A stretch of 58,976 nucleotides of DNA, taken from positions 21,892 through 80,867 of the forward strand of contig DCUP01000011.1 in assembly GCA_002327845.1 (NCBI GenBank), written 5' to 3'. Of this stretch, positions 49,591 to 56,895 are shown in pieces. The DNA is from Patescibacteria group bacterium UBA2211 (GTDB lineage Bacteria; Patescibacteriota; Minisyncoccia; Minisyncoccales; Minisyncoccaceae). Every line of letters starts with the position of its first letter. Positions within the stretch are counted from its first letter, which is position 1. A program made the position numbers and the translations under genes. The notes under the pieces were generated by a model. It had not been told where the DNA came from. It was given only the letters and a program-made list of their open reading frames with translations, and did not search any database.

Positions 49591-50481
49591 CCACCTTAAT
49601 GGATAAGCTGCTTCCAGCTTTTTAGCAACAAGTTCATAGCTCTCTTGAATTTCTTTCATGTCTCGGTTTTGCCGGAATAATTCTTTACTAAGTTCCTTCC
49701 AACTAGAAGTTCTTAATCTCCAGCTGTCATTATCAATAACATCGGCAACAAATAAATCTCCATTTGGTCCGATTCCGAATTCAATCTTGAAATCGATAAG
49801 CCTTAGGTTAAGAAGAATGAATGCTTCTTCGAGAACAAGAAATGTTTTAAGGGCAATCATTTCTATTTTTTCGATTGATACCCTTGATGTCTTTTTCGGA
49901 AGGATATTCTCACGAGGAAGAATACCAATAATAGATGCTTCGTCATTGAACAGCGTTTTAGGATTTTTGATTATCCAATTCAAAGATTTAGGATTGGCAA
50001 TCAATGGGTCATCAATTGGTTTCCCGCTTTTTTGATCAACCAACTTGCCGATTTCTTTTCCTTCCTTAGAGAGAATAATTCCCCCAGTAGTTTTTAAAAA
50101 TACTTCGAAAGATAATTGTTCAAACTTGAAAGGAATTGGACCCGACAACTTGAAGTCTGGACAGCGTAAAAGAACGCTACCAACAGCATACCTTCTTACA
50201 ATAACCTCTAGAGAAATCATTTGGCACTTCTTGGCCAGAAATTCATTCTCACTGATTCTCTTTTGATAAGCAACGGGAATGCCAGCCGCTTTCAAAATTT
50301 CAAAATTAATGCAGGTTATTGTCGTCGATAATTCTGCTTTCTTTTTCATCTTCCTTGTTTGAGTAGGATCATCGTTTTTGGTAATATCATCTTTGTTTTC
50401 GATAATTACCAAATTAGGTTTACCTACAACTTCGTAGACTCTTTTGGTCTTTCCTTCGATTAATAAGTTACCTTTTTTCAA
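49585..50481 (-). CDS. purC: Phosphoribosylaminoimidazole-succinocarboxamide synthase
   Basis: 298 residues from a TTG at 50481 with AAGGTGA 5 nt upstream. It joins CAIR and aspartate in purine synthesis. IEGKTKRVYE, ITCINFEIL, MISLEVIVRRYAVGS, a KTTGG-like loop, IDFKIEFG and DVIDNDSWRL are visible. The length (about 300, not 240) matches the eukaryote/Bacteroidetes-like branch. No other de novo purine gene is in the window. Own promoter; stands as a cassette, G+C-richer than obgE. Confidence 0.92.
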   Translation of the reverse strand: MKKGNLLIEGKTKRVYEVVGKPNLVIIENKDDITKNDDPTQTRKMKKKAELSTTITCINFEILKAAGIPVAYQKRISENEFLAKKCQMISLEVIVRRYAVGSVLLRCPDFKLSGPIPFKFEQLSFEVFLKTTGGIILSKEGKEIGKLVDQKSGKPIDDPLIANPKSLNWIIKNPKTLFNDEASIIGILPRENILPKKTSRVSIEKIEMIALKTFLVLEEAFILLNLRLIDFKIEFGIGPNGDLFVADVIDNDSWRLRTSSWKELSKELFRQNRDMKEIQESYELVAKKLEAAYPLRWQ

Positions 50482-50542
50482 AATGATCACCTTCAATGTA
50501 AGGCCTTCAACATGATAAATAATATGTTAAAAAGCTGTTTTT

Positions 50543-50570
50543 AGAATACTATTAATATAAGTTTTGTCAA
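50543..50570 (-). promoter_or_regulatory. Promoter of purC
   Basis: TTGACA (50565-50570), 16-nt spacer, TATTCT (50543-50548). Leader about 55 nt. Confidence 0.65.
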
Positions 50571-50572
50571 AT

Positions 50573-50602
50573 AAAAAAGGGAAATTTTATTGCATTTCCT
50601 CA
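50573..50602 (-). terminator. Terminator of the 231-aa gene
   Basis: Minus-strand stem GGAAAT / ATTTCC around the stop codon, then CTTTTTTA. Confidence 0.65.
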
Positions 50603-51282
50603 ATTTCTTTTTTGTATATATTATCTGGAAGAATCCTCTTCGCTAAGTATTTAGAATCTTTAATTAATTTTCCTCCTTCAAAAATAGCGGCTGTTTGAGG
50701 AATAATCCCCTCACCAATCCAGACAGGAACAACTTTCCCGGTTTCTTCATCAATCTCCATTCCAAGATTTATTTTAAAGTAAAATAATTTAAGATTTCTT
50801 GATTTAAAATATTCATCGATAATCTCGGCAACAGAAAGTGTTCTTTGTATTGCGTCAAGAAGAAAATGACCTGGATTGATATTGTATTGATTGTGAAGTA
50901 TAAGCCATTCTTTTAAAATATCGGCGGCTTCTTTGAATTTTATTATTTTATCAGAGAATAAAAAACATTCTCCTCCTGACAAAATAAAGCTAATCGGTAT
51001 TTTATCAATATGCCTCACAAAAAGAACTTTTCCCATGTGAACCAAACAGTCCTCCTCGGTAATTTCGCTTAAAGCGATAATTCTTCCCTGAGAAGATTCT
51101 TCTGTGTTGTTTATAATTTCTTTTCTTGCCAGTCTCTTTGTAAAAACCGCAAGTGTTCTCATAGCGATACCATCTCCAGTAATGTATTCTTTTAAAACTA
51201 GTCTTTCGACTGTTTTAAAATGATTTGGAGTTTTATAATAACGGCAAAATTTATCTTGACCGATAAGAGTAAGGTTTTCCAT
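50587..51282 (-). CDS. Hypothetical protein (231 aa), possibly a distant PurC relative
   Basis: Not recognised with confidence. Two features recall SAICAR synthetases: a helical segment then LKLFYFKINLGMEIDEETGKV, like the family's K.IDFK.EFG..DG, and a late KLIKDSKYLAKRI, like its KD.FR. The N-terminal half has KEYITGDGIAMRTLA and SQGRIIALSEI. It sits directly upstream of purC as a separate cassette. GAGGT 5 nt before the ATG. A regulatory or decayed paralogue is possible. Confidence 0.6.
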   Translation of the reverse strand: MENLTLIGQDKFCRYYKTPNHFKTVERLVLKEYITGDGIAMRTLAVFTKRLARKEIINNTEESSQGRIIALSEITEEDCLVHMGKVLFVRHIDKIPISFILSGGECFLFSDKIIKFKEAADILKEWLILHNQYNINPGHFLLDAIQRTLSVAEIIDEYFKSRNLKLFYFKINLGMEIDEETGKVVPVWIGEGIIPQTAAIFEGGKLIKDSKYLAKRILPDNIYKKEIEEMQ

Positions 51283-51295
51283 AATTACCTCTATT

Positions 51296-51312
51296 CAGTT
51301 CTAAAAGAACTG
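51296..51312. promoter_or_regulatory. Perfect inverted repeat in the leader of the 231-aa gene
   Basis: CAGTTCT-AAA-AGAACTG, 7-bp arms. It lies just after a TATAGT-like -10 and before the GAGGT ribosome site, so it is an operator or an mRNA 5' hairpin. Confidence 0.55.
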
Positions 51313-51339
51313 ACTATATAATCTATATAACAAATGAAA

Positions 51340-51366
51340 TAAAAAAGCAACGGATTTAACGTTACT
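51340..51366 (-). terminator. Terminator of obgE
   Basis: Minus-strand stem AGTAACG / CGTTGCT (one wobble) including the stop region, then TTTTTTA. Confidence 0.75.
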
Positions 51367-52315
51367 TTTTTTTCATTATTTCGTTTAGTATTTCTTTAAC
51401 TTTTTCAATACTATCATAATCATAAATGGAAATCGGAATCTTTTTCTTTCTCCATTTACTAATTTTTTCTTTTAAAACATCTTTATCAACCATATCAGTC
51501 TTGGTTATAAAAATATATTCTTCTTTTTTCAACAATTCTTCATTATAATCTCCCAATTCTTTTTTAATCGTCTCGTAATCTTTTTTAAAGTCTTCTGATT
51601 CGGCTGAAATTAAATGAAACAGTATTTTAGTTCTTTCAACATGTCTTAAAAATTTAATTCCTAGTCCTTTTCCCTCTGAAGCTCCTTCGATTAATCCTGG
51701 AATATCTGCCAAAATTAAATCATAATAAACCCCCAAATGAGGTTCTAATGTTGTAAAAGGATAATTAGCTACTTTAGGGTTAGCATTAGTTAATTCTTTT
51801 AATAGGCTTGATTTTCCAACATTAGGCAAGCCAATAAAACCAATATCAGCGATCATTTTTAACTCTAATCTTAAGGTATAAGCTTCTCCTTTAATTCCTG
51901 GTTGGCATTGCATTGGAGTAGTATTAGTTGAAGAACGGAAAAGAAAATTACCTCTTCCTCCTTTCCCTCCCTTAGCAATTAAAATTGGTTCTCCAATTTT
52001 AACTATTTCTATCTTCTCATTTTTGTCCAAATTATTAATTACAGTTCCAACTGGAACTTTAAAAATGACATCTTTACCATTCGGCCCATCAACAAATTCC
52101 CCCTTTCCATTTCCTCCGTCTTCTGCTTGAACCGCTTTCTTGAAACGAAATTGTTTTAAGGCGCTTAAATCAGAAACTCCGACAAAATAAAAACTGCCGC
52201 CTTCTCCTCCGGAGCCTCCTGTCGGACCTAAGGCAAATCTACTCTTTTGGAACGCCACACATCCCTTGCCTCCATTTCCCGCCCTAACTCTAATTGTTAC
52301 GTCATCTATTAACAT
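51362..52315 (-). CDS. obgE: Obg-family GTPase
   Basis: 317 residues. The Obg domain (1-157) has its Gly-rich loops (GNGGKGCVAF, GGSGGEGGS, GGKGGRGN). The G domain has GLPNVGKSS, a TTLEP switch, DIPGLIEGAS and a TKTD guanine motif. It assists 50S assembly. The C-terminal OCT domain of some Obg proteins is absent. Confidence 0.95.
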   Translation of the reverse strand: MLIDDVTIRVRAGNGGKGCVAFQKSRFALGPTGGSGGEGGSFYFVGVSDLSALKQFRFKKAVQAEDGGNGKGEFVDGPNGKDVIFKVPVGTVINNLDKNEKIEIVKIGEPILIAKGGKGGRGNFLFRSSTNTTPMQCQPGIKGEAYTLRLELKMIADIGFIGLPNVGKSSLLKELTNANPKVANYPFTTLEPHLGVYYDLILADIPGLIEGASEGKGLGIKFLRHVERTKILFHLISAESEDFKKDYETIKKELGDYNEELLKKEEYIFITKTDMVDKDVLKEKISKWRKKKIPISIYDYDSIEKVKEILNEIMKKK

Positions 52316-52337
52316 ATCTCTACATTACACTATTATC

Positions 52338-53549
52338 CTAATCTTTCAAATATTTCCTCCCCTTTAATTTATCTGGCATATATTCCTGCTTTTCTTTATA
52401 TTCAAAACTCGGACTATATTTATATCCTTTTCCATATCCAACCTCATCCATTAACTTGGAAACAGCATTCCTTAAATGTAAAGGAACAGGAAGATTACCA
52501 TATCTTCTAACATCTTCAGAAACTTTTCCGTAAGCTATATATAATTCATTTGATTTTTTACACTTAGACATATAAACAACAGCTTGAGCTAATATCACGT
52601 TACATTCTGGATAACCAATAAAATGACAAGCTTGGTAAGTAGATACTGCCTGTTCTAACGCTCGCGAATTAGCTAATCCGATATCCTCGGAAGCAAAACG
52701 AACTAAGCGACGAGCAATAAATAAAGGATCTTCTCCTGATTCAACCATACGACTTAACCAATACAAAGCCGCATTAGCATCTGATCCTCTCATTGATTTA
52801 TGCAAAGCTGAAATAATATTATAATGCTCTTCCCCATCTTTATCATATAATAAAGCAGCCTTTTGTGTTGCTTCTTTTATTAATTCAAAATCGATATTAT
52901 TTGAAACTGATGCTGCATATTCTAAAATATTTAAAGCAATGCGCGCATCTCCATTACTAACTAAAGATAATAAATCAATTGCTTTTTTATTAATCTTAAT
53001 TTTCAAACTTCCCAATCCTCTTTTTTTATCTTTAATTGCTCTTTTAATAATCAAAGCTATACTTTCTTTGCCTAATTGTTTAAAAACAAAAACTCGAGAA
53101 CGAGATAATAGCGCTCCGCGAACTTCAAAACTAGGATTTTCTGTTGTTGCACCAATCAAAGTAATTAATCCGCTTTCAATATGAGGCAATAATCCATCTT
53201 GCTGTGTTTTATTCCATCTATGTATCTCATCAATAAAAAGAATTGTTTTCTTTCCCAATCTCTGATCTATTTTTGCTCTTTCAATAATTTCTCGCAAATC
53301 TTTTAATCCGCTTGAAACAGCACTTACTCGAACAAATTCAGATTTAGTTTGTTTAGCAATAATAGAAGCTAAAGTTGTTTTGCCTGTTCCAGGCGGTCCC
53401 CAAAAAATCATCGAAGGAATCATGTCTACTTTAATCGCTTCTCTTAATAATTTCTTTTCTCCGATAATTTCATCCTGCCCTAAAAATTCCTCCAGTGTTT
53501 CTGGTCTCATTCTGTCAGCTAAAGGATTTTTAAAATTAATATTGGGCAT
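52338..53549 (-). CDS. rarA: Replication-associated recombination protein A (RarA/MgsA)
   Basis: 403 residues. RPETLEEFLGQ start, Walker A GPPGTGKTT (51-59), Walker B LFIDEIHRWNK, sensor 1 GATTENPSFE, and the C-terminal tetramerisation domain with KSMRGSDANAALYWLSRMVESGEDP and VPLHLRNA. It acts at stalled forks. The start overlaps the pilin-LamG stop by 14 nt. Confidence 0.95.
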   Translation of the reverse strand: MPNINFKNPLADRMRPETLEEFLGQDEIIGEKKLLREAIKVDMIPSMIFWGPPGTGKTTLASIIAKQTKSEFVRVSAVSSGLKDLREIIERAKIDQRLGKKTILFIDEIHRWNKTQQDGLLPHIESGLITLIGATTENPSFEVRGALLSRSRVFVFKQLGKESIALIIKRAIKDKKRGLGSLKIKINKKAIDLLSLVSNGDARIALNILEYAASVSNNIDFELIKEATQKAALLYDKDGEEHYNIISALHKSMRGSDANAALYWLSRMVESGEDPLFIARRLVRFASEDIGLANSRALEQAVSTYQACHFIGYPECNVILAQAVVYMSKCKKSNELYIAYGKVSEDVRRYGNLPVPLHLRNAVSKLMDEVGYGKGYKYSPSFEYKEKQEYMPDKLKGRKYLKD

Positions 53550-54438
53550 AATTATTATTTACTGAAAGATTGTTCGCATATTCTTCTTTTGTTATCTGTC
53601 CCGAAATAAATAAATTATTTAATCCACTATAGTATTGTTCTTTAATCTGAGACATAGAGATAGCTTCTTTAAAAATATGGACATCGTCTATCGTGCCATT
53701 AGCCATATAATGAATTATTGGTGATGCACCACAGCCAATCAAAAAAGCATCTACACCCGTTTTCATTGTATGAGTCAAAGTGGGACTTTGTCCAACCTGT
53801 TTATCGTCAAAATATATTTTAACTCCAAAAGATCCTTTTGTTACAGTTAAAAAATGCCACTTGCCTAAATCGAAATTAATATTATTTACTGCCATATATT
53901 CATATTGTACTGGAGTCGGACTATTATCTCTATATTGAAGATATATCATATTTCCACCAGACGAAACTAAAATACGCGGATACCAATTATCTCCATTAAT
54001 GGTCCTTGCTATTCCGTGATAACTACTAGCATCTGTTCCTCCAGAAAATCCAATTCTTTTAAACCACGCTGTAAATGTAAAATCCTTAGTTATATCTCTT
54101 AGGGCTGTGCTATTAATTTGCACATAATCATCTACTCCATCAAAACTTAAACAAGATTCGTAAACACAATTTGAATTAGTTGAAACTCCCCCAATTAATG
54201 TGCCTTGAATAGAATTCCCCCAAGCATCAATAGCGTTTCCGTTAAGCTTCCACTCAGAAATTAGATTCAACATCAATGAATTTCTTAATGAATTCGAAAA
54301 TACTTGAGTCTTGGCTATGTTTGCTTTATTAGTCGCTTCCCCCATCATAACAACAATAAGACCGGAAAGAATTCCGATTATTGCAATAACCACCAATAAT
54401 TCTATTAAAGTAAAGGCTGATTTTCTAAAAGTGGACAT
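53536..54438 (-). CDS. Prepilin-like protein with C-terminal LamG-type domain
   Basis: 300 residues. Type IV prepilin start: short basic leader then AFTLIELLVVIAIIGILSG, with the conserved Glu at +5 after processing and a single N-terminal helix. From about residue 85 a concanavalin-like LamG fold follows (SFDGVDDYVQIN, FTFTAWFK, WHFLTVTK, VKIYFDDKQVG, GTIDDVHIFKEAIS). The end YYSGLNNLFISGQITKEEY is a common tail. A pilus-tip or surface sugar-binding role is inferred. The prepilin peptidase is not in the window. Confidence 0.88.
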   Translation of the reverse strand: MSTFRKSAFTLIELLVVIAIIGILSGLIVVMMGEATNKANIAKTQVFSNSLRNSLMLNLISEWKLNGNAIDAWGNSIQGTLIGGVSTNSNCVYESCLSFDGVDDYVQINSTALRDITKDFTFTAWFKRIGFSGGTDASSYHGIARTINGDNWYPRILVSSGGNMIYLQYRDNSPTPVQYEYMAVNNINFDLGKWHFLTVTKGSFGVKIYFDDKQVGQSPTLTHTMKTGVDAFLIGCGASPIIHYMANGTIDDVHIFKEAISMSQIKEQYYSGLNNLFISGQITKEEYANNLSVNNNYAQY

Positions 54439-54488
54439 ATTCCTTTTCTTTTATTATACTGTAAGAGTAATCAAAAAACAACGAAAAA

Positions 54489-56831
54489 ATGGATAATATA
54501 GACGAAATATTCCCTAAAAACTACGATTTTAAAACAATTGAAGATAAATGGAGAAAAATCTGGAACAAAAAAGAACTTTTTAAGTTCTCCTTTAATCAAG
54601 GAGATAAACTTTTTACGGTGGACACTCCTCCTCCCTACGTTTCAGCTGACCATTTACACGCTGGGCATATTATGTCCTACACTCAAGCTGAATTCATTGT
54701 TCGTTATAAAAGGATGCAAGGATACAAAGTATTCTATCCTATGGGCTTTGATGATAATGGTTTACCAACTGAAAGATTTGTCGAGAAGAAATATAAAATA
54801 GACAAATCAAGAACAACTAAAAAAGAGTTTATTGAACTCTGTTTAAAAGAAACAGAAAAAGGAATTGAGACATACAAGAATCTTTGGAACATGTTAGGAA
54901 TTTCCGTTGACTGGTCTAAAACATATAGCACCATCGCTCCTTTACCGACCAAGGTTTCTCAATGGTCTTTAATTGATTTATACAAAAAGGGATTATTGTA
55001 CCGACAAGAACTTCCGATTCTTTGGTGTCCAACCTGTCAGACCGCTATCTCCCAATCAGACCTAGAAGACAAAGAAAGAAATTCTAAAATGAATTATTTA
55101 AGCTTTCCCATTAAAGAGGGAGAAAGTGTTGTTATTGCTACAACTAGACCAGAGCTCTTACCAGCTTGCGTAGCTTTGTATTTTAACCCAACTGATGACC
55201 GATACAAAGAATTAATTGGGAAGAAAGCAATTGTTCCGCTTTTTAATCAAGAAGTGATATTTAAAACTAGTGAAGCTGTAGATAAAGAAAAAGGAACTGG
55301 CTTAATGATGGTTTGTACTTGGGGAGATCAAGAAGACTTAGAAAAATGGAGACTGGATAACTTAGAAACTAAAAGTCTTTTAACTCCTGATGGAAAATTA
55401 AACGAACTAGGACAAAAATACCAAGGAATGAAAATCGAAAAAGCCAGAGAAGAAATAATCAATGATTTAAAGGAGCAAGGATTTTTAATTAGACAAGAAG
55501 ATATAATCCATTCTGTGAATGTTCACGAAAGATGCGACACTCCCGTTGAATTAATTTTAAGTAAACAGTGGTTTATTAAAATTGCTGACCAAAAAGAAAA
55601 ATGGCTAGAAATGGGAGAAAAAATAGATTGGCATCCCAAGGAAATGTTTGAACCTTACAAACTTTGGATTAATTCTCTTAAATGGGACTGGTGTGTTTCG
55701 CGCCAAAGATATTACGGAGTACCTTTCCCCTTCTGGTATTGCAAAGATTGCGGGGAAATAATCTTGCCCGATGAAAAAGAATTACCCGTAAGTCCATCTG
55801 AACAAAAACCTCCCGTTAATCAATGTCCCAAATGTGGAAGCAAAGAAATTATTCCTGAAACCGATGTTATGGATACTTGGGCTACTTCTTCCTGTACTCC
55901 TTTCCTATTGAGAGAATTAGCTAATAATAAAGAACTATTCCCTGTTGACTTAAGGCCTAACGCTCACGAAATTATCAGAACCTGGGATTTCTATTCTATC
56001 GTTAAAAGTTTTTATCATTTCAATGATATTCCTTTCAAAAATATCATGGTTTCTGGTCATGGACTCGATGAACACGGAAAAAAGATTTCTAAAAGATTAG
56101 GTAACTATGTCCCTAGCGATCAATTGGTTGAAGAATTTGGAGCTGATGCTATTAGATATTGGGCTACTGGAGCCGGCTTAGGACAGAACTTGAGATTCAA
56201 TCCTAAAGAAATTAAGAAAGGAAAGCAAATTACAACTAAGCTTTGGAATGTTGCTAGATTTATCATAATGAATCTAGATAACTATGAAGAAAAAGATATT
56301 AATCTTGAATATCCTGACCTTTGGATATTAAAGGAAATGAACGAAACAGTAAAGAAAGCAACTGAATATTTTGAACTATATCAGTATGCCAAAGCCAAGA
56401 GCGAAATAGAAGAATTTTTCATGTCTAAGTTCTGCGATTACTATGTTGAATTTATTAAATACAGACTATATGGAGAAAACGAAACATCAAAAGGTGCTGC
56501 TCAATATACATTAAAAACAGTATTTGCTAATATCTTAAAAATGTTTGCCCCAATTCTTCCCTTCATTACCGATGAACTATATACTCACTTTAGCAAAGAA
56601 GAAAGTATTCACACATCAAGCTGGCCAACAATTCAAAAAATTGAAACAAACATAGATGATTTTGATTTCAATGAAGCAATATCTGCTATTGATGAAATAA
56701 GAAAATATAAATCAGAAAATCAGATATCTCTAGGTGCTGAAATTGAAGAATACAAACTCCAAACTAAAGTTGATCTAGATAAATATGGAGAATTTATTAA
56801 AAGAGCGATTAGAGTAAAATCTCTATCTTAG
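54489..56831 (+). CDS. valS: Valyl-tRNA synthetase
   Basis: 780 residues. TPPPYVSADHLHAGH with the HIGH equivalent HAGH (57-60), FDDNGLPTERFVE, an editing domain (ATTRPELLPACVA), WCVSRQRYYGVPFP, a zinc-type CxxC pair, DTWATSS and KISKR near residue 525. An anticodon-binding helical domain follows. The C-terminal coiled coil of E. coli ValRS is absent, and the form is the compact one with DDNGLPTE seen in CPR and some other lineages. Only large plus-strand gene here. Confidence 0.93.
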   Translation: MDNIDEIFPKNYDFKTIEDKWRKIWNKKELFKFSFNQGDKLFTVDTPPPYVSADHLHAGHIMSYTQAEFIVRYKRMQGYKVFYPMGFDDNGLPTERFVEKKYKIDKSRTTKKEFIELCLKETEKGIETYKNLWNMLGISVDWSKTYSTIAPLPTKVSQWSLIDLYKKGLLYRQELPILWCPTCQTAISQSDLEDKERNSKMNYLSFPIKEGESVVIATTRPELLPACVALYFNPTDDRYKELIGKKAIVPLFNQEVIFKTSEAVDKEKGTGLMMVCTWGDQEDLEKWRLDNLETKSLLTPDGKLNELGQKYQGMKIEKAREEIINDLKEQGFLIRQEDIIHSVNVHERCDTPVELILSKQWFIKIADQKEKWLEMGEKIDWHPKEMFEPYKLWINSLKWDWCVSRQRYYGVPFPFWYCKDCGEIILPDEKELPVSPSEQKPPVNQCPKCGSKEIIPETDVMDTWATSSCTPFLLRELANNKELFPVDLRPNAHEIIRTWDFYSIVKSFYHFNDIPFKNIMVSGHGLDEHGKKISKRLGNYVPSDQLVEEFGADAIRYWATGAGLGQNLRFNPKEIKKGKQITTKLWNVARFIIMNLDNYEEKDINLEYPDLWILKEMNETVKKATEYFELYQYAKAKSEIEEFFMSKFCDYYVEFIKYRLYGENETSKGAAQYTLKTVFANILKMFAPILPFITDELYTHFSKEESIHTSSWPTIQKIETNIDDFDFNEAISAIDEIRKYKSENQISLGAEIEEYKLQTKVDLDKYGEFIKRAIRVKSLS

Positions 56832-56850
56832 TTAAAATATTTTAACAAAG

Positions 56851-56878
56851 CAAAACGCTCCCAATCGGGAGCGTTTGT
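56851..56878. terminator. Bidirectional terminator between valS and the surface protein
   Basis: Perfect 10-bp stem AAACGCTCCC / GGGAGCGTTT with loop AATC. T-rich tails on both sides. Confidence 0.85.
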
Positions 56879-56895
56879 CTTATTTCCTTTAATTT

